From an uncultured Mycoplasmatota bacterium (GTDB taxonomy: Bacteria; Bacillota_I; Bacilli_A; RF39; UBA660), in NCBI GenBank assembly GCA_900553395.1, contig USDJ01000003.1, positions 72,570 to 136,569 of the forward strand: a stretch of DNA of 64,000 bases, in the 5' to 3' direction. Positions 30,691-39,829 of the stretch are shown here, one piece after another. Position numbers and translations under genes: made by a program. The stretch's first letter is position 1, and the number at the start of each line of letters is the position of its first letter. A model generated the notes under the pieces. That model was not told where the DNA came from. It ran no database searches and saw nothing but the letters and a program-made list of their open reading frames with translations.

Positions 30691-31498
30691 ACCTATCTAA
30701 AAAGTTATGCCTTTTGCCATCTTTTAAATATTCTATTAAAGCATCTACATTTACATTTTTACTGCTTTTGTATATATTAGTCTCAACATATGGATTTACC
30801 TTTTTTAATTCTTTTATTAGACTTTTAATTTCTTTCCTTTTTGAATTGTTTTCTCTTTCACTTTTTTCAGTAAATTTACAAGCACAATTTAAAAATTTAA
30901 GATCACAATATCTAGCCCAATTTATTATATCAGATTCTCTTACATAGCATAATGGTCTAATTAATTCTAAACCTTTAAAGTTTGTACTATGTAGCTTTGG
31001 CATCATAGTTTTCATCTCACCACTATAAAGTATACTAAGTAATGTTGTCTCAATTATATCATCAAAATGATGTCCTAAGGCAATTTTATTACATCCCATC
31101 TCCTTAGCTTTTGAATATAAAAAACCTCTTCGCATTCTAGCACATAAATAGCAAGGACTGTCTTCACTAATACTATCTACTGTACTAAAAATATCACTAT
31201 CAAAAATTTTTATAGGAATGTTTAATTTTTCTGCATTATATTTAATTAATTCTAAATTTTTATCATTATATCCTGGATTCATAACTAAAAATTCTAAAGA
31301 AAAATTAATTTTACCATGACGATGCAACTCCTGCATGCATTTAGCAAGTAAAAAAGAATCTTTACCACCACTTATGCATACTGCAATTTTATCATTTTCA
31401 TTTATTAGTTTATATTCATTTATCCCTTTTATAAATGGTTTCCATATATCTTTTCTATATCTTTTGATTATACTTCTTTCTATATCATTTACTTCCAT
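30665..31498 (-). CDS. ttcA: TtcA-type PP-loop tRNA thiolation enzyme
   Basis: PP-loop ATPase with CISGGKDSFLLAKC near the N-terminus. Two CxxC pairs, PCYLCARMRRG and LNCACKF, are those that bind the iron-sulfur cluster in TtcA, and GHHFDDIIETTLLSI is conserved. TtcA makes 2-thiocytidine at tRNA position 32. Close relatives thiolate other positions, so the exact site is inferred. Start at 31498 behind GGAGGGTAT. Confidence 0.83.
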   Translation of the reverse strand: MEVNDIERSIIKRYRKDIWKPFIKGINEYKLINENDKIAVCISGGKDSFLLAKCMQELHRHGKINFSLEFLVMNPGYNDKNLELIKYNAEKLNIPIKIFDSDIFSTVDSISEDSPCYLCARMRRGFLYSKAKEMGCNKIALGHHFDDIIETTLLSILYSGEMKTMMPKLHSTNFKGLELIRPLCYVRESDIINWARYCDLKFLNCACKFTEKSERENNSKRKEIKSLIKELKKVNPYVETNIYKSSKNVNVDALIEYLKDGKRHNFLDRYDEDELSK

Positions 31499-31506
31499 AT
31501 ACCCTC

Positions 31507-31527
31507 CAAAAAAGCACAATTAATGTG
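31507..31527 (-). terminator. terminator of the thioredoxin-like gene
   Basis: Stem aaggcaca / tgtgctt with T-run on the - strand. Confidence 0.65.
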
Positions 31528-31529
31528 CC

Positions 31530-32255
31530 TTAACAAGAAGAATTTATGTCACAAGTTGAACTATAAATATTATTAGCATATCCTTCGTATATCGAATATA
31601 ACTCTTCATATTGTTCTTCAGTTAAATTCTTAAAAGGATCTGTTTGTCCTTCAACTGTTGATACTTGAATTCCTAAAACTTTTCCATCTTTTACAAAAAT
31701 CACTGATGGAGCATAAATTCTTTTTTCACCAACTTCATATGTTTTATCCTCATAAGAAATAATATAGTCACTTAAATTATCCTTTAAGGCATCAAGCAAT
31801 CTAAAATATCCTTTAGTCCCTTTTATTTCTTTACCATCGTCGTTTAAAGCTAAAGTAAGCTTACCATCCTCTATTACATATGAATCTCTTTCATCTTTTA
31901 TATTTAAATAATATATTTTATCTATTTTATTATCTTTTGCTACATCAAGTAAAACTGGCACTGCAGTTCTACACCAAGGACATTCAGGAAAGCCTAAATA
32001 AATTATTCCTGTACCATTATTTATAACATCAATAATTTCATCGTAATTTGAATACTTTATTGGATTATTTTTACTTATATTTAAATCTTTATATTTATTT
32101 TCTCCGTAACTAACTTTTCCATTTAATGATTCATATTCTTTTTTAAATTTTAAAGCATCACTAAACTCACTATTTTTAACTCCTAAATAAGAAATAATTG
32201 CTAAAGCTGCACATACTATCGGTGTTAAAATCATTAATATTTTTTGTTGTTTCAT
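31530..32255 (-). CDS. Membrane-anchored thioredoxin-like protein
   Basis: 241 residues. N-terminal membrane anchor (about 5-24, ILMILTPIVCAALAIISYLG), then a thioredoxin fold with the redox motif CPWC in YLGFPECPWCRTAVPVLLDV. The cis-proline context is APSVIFVKDGKVLG. Similar to bacteriocin-accessory/TlpA-like proteins that act outside the membrane on cysteines; substrate unknown. The C-terminus adds two cysteines (TCDINSSC). TGATATAAT and GGGAAGTGAATTT precede the start. Confidence 0.75.
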   Translation of the reverse strand: MKQQKILMILTPIVCAALAIISYLGVKNSEFSDALKFKKEYESLNGKVSYGENKYKDLNISKNNPIKYSNYDEIIDVINNGTGIIYLGFPECPWCRTAVPVLLDVAKDNKIDKIYYLNIKDERDSYVIEDGKLTLALNDDGKEIKGTKGYFRLLDALKDNLSDYIISYEDKTYEVGEKRIYAPSVIFVKDGKVLGIQVSTVEGQTDPFKNLTEEQYEELYSIYEGYANNIYSSTCDINSSC

Positions 32256-32325
32256 AAATTCACTTCCCAGATTATTATATCATAATTGTATATTAAATAC
32301 TATACCTAAATATTATACTAAAATA

Positions 32326-32347
32326 AAAAAAGCGCAATGGCTTTTTA
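32326..32347 (-). terminator. terminator of the 238-residue anchor protein gene
   Basis: Stem aaaagc / gctttt with T-run on the - strand. Confidence 0.6.
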
Positions 32348-33061
32348 AAGATTGTTTCTAAATTCTTTTAATGCATTTAAAAATTCTTCCTGTTTTTTTA
32401 TCTCTTCTGTTAATTCATTATAATCTCTAGTATTCATTATATCTAAGTAATTATTATTTTGAATTTTTTTAACTGTAGGATAATCCAATTTTTTATTTTC
32501 AATTACTCCATATATAGGTGAAATAAATTCACTCTGTTTAAACTTTTTAGGTTCTTCTTTTATAGAACTAGATGATATGTTTTCTACTGCTTCTTTAACC
32601 ATTTCTGGAGTTATATCACTTTTAATTTCTTCCATAGCTGCAATAGGCTCTGTTGTGTTTTGATCAGCTACTAAATTCTCTACGAAATTTATATCAGATT
32701 CTTCATCATCAGTAACCTCAATTTTGCCAGCTTTAACATTATCAACGAGTTCTTGATAGCTAATTATTGCATTTTCTTCTTGCTCTTGTTCAAATTTCTT
32801 TACTACATCTTCTGGTTTTACATCTACATCTTCTTGCATTTTCTTCAATATGTTTTCTAAATTGCTAATTTTAGACTCATTTTCAACATTTTCTAATTCT
32901 GCTTCTACTTTCTCAGCTTCTACAAAATCATCTTTTATTTTCTTTCTACTTTTTTGATTAGTGCGAATTATAAAAAGTATAGTTGCAAGAATAGCTAAAG
33001 CGATTATTACACAAATATATAGATAAATATTTGAAGCAAAAAAGTTATAAATTGTCATCAT
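32345..33061 (-). CDS. Hypothetical membrane-anchored acidic protein, 238 residues
   Basis: One N-terminal membrane helix (about 9-31, YLYICVIIALAILATILFII), then KKIKDD and a long Glu-rich, partly coiled-coil cytoplasmic region (EKVEAELENVENESKISNLE). Near the end a motif FISPIYGVIENKKLDYPTVK recalls the short SPIYG linear motif found in several low-GC membrane proteins. No family recognised. Start chosen at 33061; codons at 33070 and 33067 are alternatives. Confidence 0.6.
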   Translation of the reverse strand: MMTIYNFFASNIYLYICVIIALAILATILFIIRTNQKSRKKIKDDFVEAEKVEAELENVENESKISNLENILKKMQEDVDVKPEDVVKKFEQEQEENAIISYQELVDNVKAGKIEVTDDEESDINFVENLVADQNTTEPIAAMEEIKSDITPEMVKEAVENISSSSIKEEPKKFKQSEFISPIYGVIENKKLDYPTVKKIQNNNYLDIMNTRDYNELTEEIKKQEEFLNALKEFRNNL

Positions 33062-33228
33062 TTTCATCACTCCATTATTTTATAGTCTCTTATCACAATA
33101 ACTATTCTATCATAGTTAACTTAGTTTTTAAATACTTTTTTAATATTTATTTTTTCTTTTTTAAACACTTTTTTACTTATCATTATTTTATAACAGTTTA
33201 CAAAGTGTTAATTTACACATTATATACA

Positions 33229-33921
33229 CTAATTTAATTCAATCGCAGGTATTTTACCTTTGTCAATTAAAAATTGTGCATTCTTTTTAGTAATTACTCC
33301 TTTTTCAATCATTATATTTAATGCTTTTTTGTTAAACTCTTCTAAATTGTTTGTGTTATCATATTCTTCTTTTAATTTGATAATTTCATCAAAAACATCT
33401 ATTGTTTTATCACATATTTTATTTAAAACTGGAGTCTTATCTAAAATAGTGGCTGCAACTTTAGAATCATTTATAGCTTTAAAATTAAATGTAGGTAGAG
33501 AAATTATATATAATATTACAAAAATATATATAACTGATTGTATAGCACCTAAGATAGCACCTAATATCTTTGATGGTATTCCAAGTATTATCGTTATAGT
33601 TAATATCTTTTCAAATATCTTAGTAACTAATAATAAAAATCTAAATACTATGGTTAACATAAAAAACACAAGAAAGAAAGCAATAGCTTCATAAACTAAT
33701 ATATTTATTATCGTTATGTCCTTAAATATACCACCAAAATTAAAAAATGGAAAATATTTATAAAGTATAACACTGACAGGATTTTTTAAGATATAGGATA
33801 ATATTAATATGGCAAATATTCCTATTAAAGATACAAGTTCTCTCGTAAATCCCCTCTTAAAGCCCAATAAAGCTCCAAAAGCTATTAATATTAATAATAC
33901 TATATCAACAACACTTGTCAT
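33229..33921 (-). CDS. CvpA-family membrane protein
   Basis: 230 residues with four membrane segments. The family start is clear: VVDIVLLILIAFGALLGFKR followed by GFTRELVSLIG. CvpA was named for colicin V production but acts more broadly in envelope homeostasis. The C-terminal ~60 residues are soluble (VFDEIIKLKEEYDNTNNLEE). Confidence 0.85.
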   Translation of the reverse strand: MTSVVDIVLLILIAFGALLGFKRGFTRELVSLIGIFAILILSYILKNPVSVILYKYFPFFNFGGIFKDITIINILVYEAIAFFLVFFMLTIVFRFLLLVTKIFEKILTITIILGIPSKILGAILGAIQSVIYIFVILYIISLPTFNFKAINDSKVAATILDKTPVLNKICDKTIDVFDEIIKLKEEYDNTNNLEEFNKKALNIMIEKGVITKKNAQFLIDKGKIPAIELN

Positions 33922-33986
33922 TCGATCATCTCCATACTAATTATATTATAAAAGTTATCAAAAATAAAGCATTTTATGCTTTTTTA

Positions 33987-33995
33987 TGATAAAAT
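33987..33995 (+). promoter_or_regulatory. extended -10 element of rnhC
   Basis: TGATAAAAT, 17 nt upstream of the ATG of the ribonuclease HIII gene. Confidence 0.5.
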
Positions 33996-34012
33996 GTATT
34001 TAGGTGAGATAA

Positions 34013-34963
34013 ATGAATAAAAATAATGTTATATCTTTTTTAGCCAGTAGTAAGACTCAGGAAATGATGAGCGAAGAACTTAATTGGTGCAAAAGAGAAA
34101 ATACTCCTAATTACGCCAAATGGCAAGCTAAAGATGGTGATACTGTCATAACTTTATATGAATCTGGGAAGGTTGTTTTTCAAGGAAAAGATGCAGATTT
34201 AGCAAGTGACTTTTGGATTACCACTGAAAAAATAAATTCTGGTAAAGTTGATGTCAAAAATAGTGCAACTAAAGCAAAAAAAGAAAATAATAAAATATAT
34301 ATTGATAAGAAAGTTTATTATAGCTCTGCTATAGGGTCTGATGAGGTCGGAACAGGAGATTATTTTGGGCCTATTGTAGTAACAGCTGCTTACGTAAAAA
34401 AAGACATTATCCCTACTTTGGAAAATTTAGGAGTAAAGGATTCTAAAAAATTAAACGACGCACAAATATTAGAATTAGTACCTAAACTTATAAATATGAT
34501 TGAATATGAGTCAATTATACTAAGCAATGCCGATTATAATAAATACTATAGTCAAGACTTAAATATGAATAAAATTAAAGCCGTATTACACAATAAAGTT
34601 TTATTTAAACTTAGTAGTAGAATAAAAGACTATGAATTTATAGTTGTAGACCAATTTGCAGCGCCACAATTATATTTTAATTATCTAAAAGATAGTAGTA
34701 ATGTTATTCGTAACATTACATTTATGACTAAAGGTGAAGATAAAAGTTTAGCGGTTGCTGTTGCCTCTTTAATCAGTAGATTTATATTTATAAAAGAGTT
34801 TAATAAACTATCTAACAGTATTGGTATTGATCTTCCAAAAGGTTCTGGAACTAACGTAGATGATACAGCACGTTTAATAGTTGAAAAATATGGTATGGAT
34901 AAGTTAAATGATATAGCTAAATTAAATTTTAAAAACACTATAAAAATAAAAGAATCGGAATAA
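34013..34963 (+). CDS. rnhC: Ribonuclease HIII
   Basis: Removes RNA from RNA-DNA hybrids. The N-terminal TBP-like substrate-binding domain covers about 1-85 (YAKWQAKDGDTVITLYESGK). The RNase H2-like catalytic domain starts with GSDEVGTGDYFGPIVV (Asp-Glu of the DEDD active site), then VKDSKKLND and VVDQFA. 316 residues is normal. One of few + strand genes right of dif; it sits alone with its own promoter and a convergent terminator. Confidence 0.94.
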   Translation: MNKNNVISFLASSKTQEMMSEELNWCKRENTPNYAKWQAKDGDTVITLYESGKVVFQGKDADLASDFWITTEKINSGKVDVKNSATKAKKENNKIYIDKKVYYSSAIGSDEVGTGDYFGPIVVTAAYVKKDIIPTLENLGVKDSKKLNDAQILELVPKLINMIEYESIILSNADYNKYYSQDLNMNKIKAVLHNKVLFKLSSRIKDYEFIVVDQFAAPQLYFNYLKDSSNVIRNITFMTKGEDKSLAVAVASLISRFIFIKEFNKLSNSIGIDLPKGSGTNVDDTARLIVEKYGMDKLNDIAKLNFKNTIKIKESE

Positions 34964-34984
34964 GTTCACGATTCTTTTATTTTG
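34944..34984. terminator. bidirectional terminator between rnhC and the glycosidase gene
   Basis: Long stem aaataaaagaatcg / cgattcttttattt. Both stop codons lie within or next to it. Confidence 0.8.
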
Positions 34985-36269
34985 GTACAACAACCCAAGC
35001 ATCGGATATATACCTTGTTTGATGTGTTCCAGTAGAGTCAATTGGATCATTAATATGACATGCATAATTTGACCAATAGTCGTGGCAGTCAGCACCATAA
35101 TTTTGTATTGCTTCTTGTCTTCTTACATCCATAACACTTGAAGTTCCTCCATCTAGATTAGCGGCATTAACAGCACCATATCTTTGCATAATTTGAACCA
35201 AATCTTCCATTCCAGCTCCTGTAGTTCTTATAGAATTACTATCAACAACTAAGAATAGAATAGTTCCATCTTTTCTTTGACCTATAGCAGTTCTGGCACC
35301 TCCGCCCCAGCCGCCATTACCTGAAACTTCAGATGCTACTCCATTAACTATTAGAAATGGTCCCCAAGAAACAGCATCTCTAACTCCCATAGAAATAGCT
35401 TCATCAGCAGTAACATTTTTAAGTAATACTAGTACATTATCATCTGTCATACCGATTAATCCACCAGTAGTTGTTGCAGTTCCATATTCGTTATTAGTTA
35501 TAATTTTTTTATCTTTTATAGTAATACCAGTTGGTCTTTCTCCCCAACAATTATATCCATCAACAAATCCACCAGCATTTATAGCTAAAAGAGCTCCAGC
35601 ACGTTCTGCCATATGAGATACATATTCACCTTTAACACCTAATTGATTAGTAACCTCTAATTTTACTAAAGATGGATCATATATAGCTGCCAAGTATGCT
35701 TTAGCACCATTTACATTAAATGTAATAATTTTATATAATTCGTCTTTTTCATGAATCATTATTTCTTTCTCATATTCATTATACTCTAATTCTTCACCAT
35801 GCTTTATCTGACTAGTATCTGTTGAATCCCCACTTTCTTTTATATAATTCTTGCTCATTACTTCTTCTATTTGCTTATCGTTATAGAACCATTTACAAAG
35901 ATATTGATGATTCATAGTATTCATAGCTGTAGTAATTAACCAAGATCTAAATTTTTCATATGGTCCATACATAAGAGTAACAAAAGATACACACCCTGCC
36001 AAATACAAAGTTAAGAATATCCCAATAACTATTCTAAGCCATTTTTTCAATCTACGTTTATTAGCACCTCTATTTTTAACAAATAAAATAACACCAGCTA
36101 TTAAAAATATTAATAATATTAATATCAAAACACAAATTATAATAAAATAAGGAAATCTAATTAAATAATTTGAATTTAAACCTATTATAAATAAAACTTG
36201 TAATGCTGGAAGTAAAATTGCACTTATAGTAATTAATTTAAACCCTATTTTTTTTCTTTTTTCTAACAT
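34977..36269 (-). CDS. Phosphodiester glycosidase (NAGPA-like) family membrane protein
   Basis: 430 residues. N-terminal part has three hydrophobic segments (about 10-30, 36-62 and 78-102), then an extracellular domain. Signatures of the NAGPA/DUF2233 fold: GALLAINAGGFVDG, GARTAIGQRKDGTILFLVVD and ANLDGGTSSVMD. Members remove sugars linked by phosphodiester bonds, or handle exopolysaccharide and spore-related glycans. 24 nt downstream of murC. Confidence 0.83.
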   Translation of the reverse strand: MLEKRKKIGFKLITISAILLPALQVLFIIGLNSNYLIRFPYFIIICVLILILLIFLIAGVILFVKNRGANKRRLKKWLRIVIGIFLTLYLAGCVSFVTLMYGPYEKFRSWLITTAMNTMNHQYLCKWFYNDKQIEEVMSKNYIKESGDSTDTSQIKHGEELEYNEYEKEIMIHEKDELYKIITFNVNGAKAYLAAIYDPSLVKLEVTNQLGVKGEYVSHMAERAGALLAINAGGFVDGYNCWGERPTGITIKDKKIITNNEYGTATTTGGLIGMTDDNVLVLLKNVTADEAISMGVRDAVSWGPFLIVNGVASEVSGNGGWGGGARTAIGQRKDGTILFLVVDSNSIRTTGAGMEDLVQIMQRYGAVNAANLDGGTSSVMDVRRQEAIQNYGADCHDYWSNYACHINDPIDSTGTHQTRYISDAWVVVPK

Positions 36270-36293
36270 TTATATCACACTCCAAAATCATAC

Positions 36294-37610
36294 TTAATTT
36301 TTATTTAAAAGTAGATTTTTATATTCGTCTTCAAGTAAATATATTTCCTTACTACTCATAAATAATATTACTGCATTTTCATATTCTAATAATTTTTTTG
36401 CCATTCCTAGTTCGATGTAATCACCATTATCAAGTTTATCTATAATAGTATAAGCATTAATACCTGGATAATCGCTAGGCTTTTCTCTATCATAATTAAT
36501 ATCCATAACAAATGCTTTATCTGCCAAGTTTAATGCATTTGCAAACTCTAGGGCAAACTCACTTACACGCGAAAAAGTATGTGGTTTAAACACTGCAATT
36601 ATTTTTTTATCTGGATACTTTTGTCTTGCTGCTTTAATTGTTACTCTTACCTCTGTTGGATGATGCGCATAGTCATCAATTATTATGTTATTACCTATCA
36701 CTTCTTCTTTAAATCTTCTCTCAGCGCCTTTAAAAGTTTTTAATATTTTAGCAACTTCTTTTGCTTCCAATCTCTCATAATGACATAAAGAAATAACAGC
36801 TAAAGCATTTAGTAGCATATGTTTTCCATATAATGGTAAGTCAAAATGCCCATAGTATTCATCCTCTACAAACACGTCAAAACTAGTTCCATCTTTTCTA
36901 TATTCTACATCTCTTGCCTGGATATCATTGTCATCATTTAAACCATAATAAAATATTTGTGGTTTTACTTCTAACAGATGCGTATATGAATCGTCCCCAC
37001 AAGCAATAACCATCTTTTCAGCCTTATTAGCAAATTCTTCATAAGCTAAAATCATATCATTGATATCTTTGTAATAGTCAGTATGATCAAGCTCTATATT
37101 TGTGATTATTACATATTCTGGTGTATAAGCTAAAAAATGTCTTCTATATTCACAGGCCTCCAATATAAAAGTATCAGAACTTTTATTACCATGTCCTACA
37201 CCATCACCAATTAGATAATTACATCCAAACATTGTATCTATAATATGACTCATAAGGGCTGTTGTAGTGGTCTTACCATGACAGCCAGAAATACAAATGG
37301 TTTTATATTTTTTAGTTAAGCGTCCAAGCATTTCTTGATACTCATAAATTTTTAAATTCATTTCTTGTGCCTTTATAAGTTCCGGATGTTCATTTAATTT
37401 TAATGCTGAAGAGTATATAACAACAGTCTCCAAATCCATTTCATGATTTGGACCTGTATATATTTTTATTCCTCTTTCAAGTAATTTATCTTCTGTAAAT
37501 CTATGATCTTTAGCATCATCATAACCAACAATATTATATCCTAAATCTGATAATAAAAGTGCTAAAGCACTCATACCAGCCCCTTTTATTCCTACCATAT
37601 AATATTTCAT
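36294..37610 (-). CDS. murC: UDP-N-acetylmuramate--L-alanine ligase
   Basis: Adds the first amino acid of the peptidoglycan stem peptide. Rossmann start YMVGIKGAGMSALALLLSD, ATP loop ISGCHGKTTTTALM near residue 110, NIELDHTDYY and DDYAHHPTEVR in the third domain. 438 residues. Preceded by the Tad operon and followed by the glycosidase gene on the same strand. Confidence 0.93.
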   Translation of the reverse strand: MKYYMVGIKGAGMSALALLLSDLGYNIVGYDDAKDHRFTEDKLLERGIKIYTGPNHEMDLETVVIYSSALKLNEHPELIKAQEMNLKIYEYQEMLGRLTKKYKTICISGCHGKTTTTALMSHIIDTMFGCNYLIGDGVGHGNKSSDTFILEACEYRRHFLAYTPEYVIITNIELDHTDYYKDINDMILAYEEFANKAEKMVIACGDDSYTHLLEVKPQIFYYGLNDDNDIQARDVEYRKDGTSFDVFVEDEYYGHFDLPLYGKHMLLNALAVISLCHYERLEAKEVAKILKTFKGAERRFKEEVIGNNIIIDDYAHHPTEVRVTIKAARQKYPDKKIIAVFKPHTFSRVSEFALEFANALNLADKAFVMDINYDREKPSDYPGINAYTIIDKLDNGDYIELGMAKKLLEYENAVILFMSSKEIYLLEDEYKNLLLNKN

Positions 37611-37623
37611 AAATCTCTCCTCA

Positions 37624-38322
37624 TTATAATAATTCTAGTATAAAAGGCCCAAGTACTATAAGTAATATAAGTGGTACAATAAATATTACAGATATAATAC
37701 TAACCTTGTTTGGAATCTTATTTATTTGTGATTTTATTTCCATTATTTGTTTTTCTCTTAAGAATTCAACTTGACTATTCATAGTCTCAATAATACTATT
37801 ACCAAAAACACTTGTCTGTGTTATATTTAAAATAATATTATTAATAGTCTCTGATGGAATTCTAAGTTTTAAATCTTCCAAAGCTTCCATTAGAGATTTT
37901 CCAAATTTAATCTCCATAAGGCTCTTGCTAAATTCCCTAGAAAGTTCACTATTTACATTTGAGCAAGTAATCTCTAATGCATTTTCTAAATTTCTTCCAG
38001 ATTCTAATGTCAATGTCAAAATCTCAAAAAAAGTAAGTGCTTCCCTATCAAGCTTCTCTATTCTTCTATTTATAGGATTAGTGATTAATATATAATAAAA
38101 TAAATTATAATATAAAATCAATATAAATGGAATTATAAGATATTGAATATTGGAAAATAAAATCAATATAACAGCAAGCAAAATAGTAGTTAAAGCTCTT
38201 ATAATCATAAATTTTGATGCATCAAACTTAATTTTGGCATTGCTACCAAGAAGATCAATTTTAGACTGTAAAGCCTTTAAATCTTTAGCTCGATAAATTT
38301 TTTTAACAATTCCAATATTCAT
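37624..38322 (-). CDS. tadC: TadC-like pilus inner-membrane protein
   Basis: Type II secretion system F domain protein, 232 residues. Membrane segments at about 40-85 and at the C-terminus (VSIISVIFIVPLILLIVLGP). The cytoplasmic middle part carries FEILTLTLESGRNLENALEI and FGNSIIETMN. With TadB it forms the platform for pilin extrusion. It follows tadB by 4 nt. Confidence 0.82.
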   Translation of the reverse strand: MNIGIVKKIYRAKDLKALQSKIDLLGSNAKIKFDASKFMIIRALTTILLAVILILFSNIQYLIIPFILILYYNLFYYILITNPINRRIEKLDREALTFFEILTLTLESGRNLENALEITCSNVNSELSREFSKSLMEIKFGKSLMEALEDLKLRIPSETINNIILNITQTSVFGNSIIETMNSQVEFLREKQIMEIKSQINKIPNKVSIISVIFIVPLILLIVLGPFILELL

Positions 38323-38326
38323 TATA

Positions 38327-39820
38327 TCACATCCTTACTCTCATGGCTCTTTTTACTACTATAATATATGTAATATATAAAATTATCATTATAAATAACA
38401 TAGCTATTCCGAGTGGGCTATTAAACATCGGCGCAAAATAGTTCTTATTTACAATACTCATAAATGCAGCAAAAGCAATAGGAACAATCATCAATACGTA
38501 CATGATAAGCCTTGAACTTGCTGTCAAAGACTTAAGTTCTACCTGTAGCTTTTTCCTGCTATATAATGTTTTTTCTATAGAATCGAAAACTTTTATTATG
38601 TTACCACCAGTTTTATTTAAAACTGATAAGCTAGAAGTCAAATAAACTGCTTCATTTAGTTTTATTCTATCTGCAAATCTATTAAACGCTAGTTCAATAT
38701 CAAGTCCAAATGATAATTCCATTCCAATCTTTTTAAACTCTTTTGATATTGGGCCATCTAACTCACTAGATACTAAGTCAATAGCCTGAATAATACTTCT
38801 TCCAGACTTAAATGCATTATTCATAACTGTTATAGCCTGAAGTAAATCATTTTCAAGTCTTTTTTTATACTGAATATATTTATAAATATAAAATATATCC
38901 AAAGTATAAAACCCAATTATAAACGATATCAAAATTTCAAAAAGGCTTATCATCTTTGAATGTGTAAGCACTATAACAATTGTAAAGAACAAATATATAA
39001 ACCCAGTAAATATTTTTTTAGACATTACCTCGATATTACTTTTAAGATTAAAAGCACTTACATATTTATCATATCTTGCTGCTCTTTTTGTTAAAAATGA
39101 AGATTTTGATACAACATTTGTAATTTTTAATAAAATTATACTATATACTCCATAAATTCTATCAAATAGTGATATATATCTATTTTTAGATGAATTAATA
39201 GTATATTTTGAAAACCTTTTTTCAAGTCTGATGCCACGAATGTAGCGATATAATAAATGTATAAGTAAAATAAAAATCAAAATTAAAGATAATTGGCCTA
39301 ATTTTACTATATTTGAATTATCTTTAGCAACAGTAACATAAACTACTTCATTTGCTTTGTTCCCAGCACTATCACTAACTTCATACTCTATCTTTTTTAT
39401 ACCTGGCGTATTGAAGTCTAAATTTTCAAGGTTTGTTTTAATATCTCTAGTAAGGTCTCCATCTTGCTTATCAACAGCCTTAACATCTTTTAAAACATCA
39501 AAATCATCTTTAGTTGTAATTTTATATGTTTTTTGTGGAATATTTATCTCTGGTGATTCCTTATCTATATTATATTCTCCACTTTTATATAAGGTACTTT
39601 TTCCAGTTTTATCATAAGTAGTAATTTCAAGTGTATATATACCATCATTAACAAGAGTTATAGTAGTTGAAATATTACTATTAACAATATTAGATTCATA
39701 TATTTTATTATCTTTTATTAATGTATAAGAATATCTAGATACACTATTAGAAGGAGTATATGTAATTATAACATCTCTATTAGTGCTATCTACGCTATTA
39801 ATACTTAATCCTTCTAACAT
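38327..39820 (-). CDS. tadB: TadB-like protein with N-terminal extracellular Ig-like domain
   Basis: 497 residues. The last ~300 are a type II secretion F protein: FKSGRSIIQAIDLVSSEL, LNKTGGNIIKVFDSIE, and paired helices at the end. The first ~175 form something not usual in TadB: an Ig/fibronectin-like stretch and a DUF5011-type domain (VKAVDKQDGDLTRDIK, PGIKKIEYEVSDSAGNKANE), followed by a membrane helix (LGQLSLILIFILLIHLLYRY). No cleavable signal is evident before the Ig part. The start behind GAGGTGAATT is firm, so the fusion is real in this sequence. Confidence 0.8.
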   Translation of the reverse strand: MLEGLSINSVDSTNRDVIITYTPSNSVSRYSYTLIKDNKIYESNIVNSNISTTITLVNDGIYTLEITTYDKTGKSTLYKSGEYNIDKESPEINIPQKTYKITTKDDFDVLKDVKAVDKQDGDLTRDIKTNLENLDFNTPGIKKIEYEVSDSAGNKANEVVYVTVAKDNSNIVKLGQLSLILIFILLIHLLYRYIRGIRLEKRFSKYTINSSKNRYISLFDRIYGVYSIILLKITNVVSKSSFLTKRAARYDKYVSAFNLKSNIEVMSKKIFTGFIYLFFTIVIVLTHSKMISLFEILISFIIGFYTLDIFYIYKYIQYKKRLENDLLQAITVMNNAFKSGRSIIQAIDLVSSELDGPISKEFKKIGMELSFGLDIELAFNRFADRIKLNEAVYLTSSLSVLNKTGGNIIKVFDSIEKTLYSRKKLQVELKSLTASSRLIMYVLMIVPIAFAAFMSIVNKNYFAPMFNSPLGIAMLFIMIILYITYIIVVKRAMRVRM

Positions 39821-39829
39821 AATTCACCT

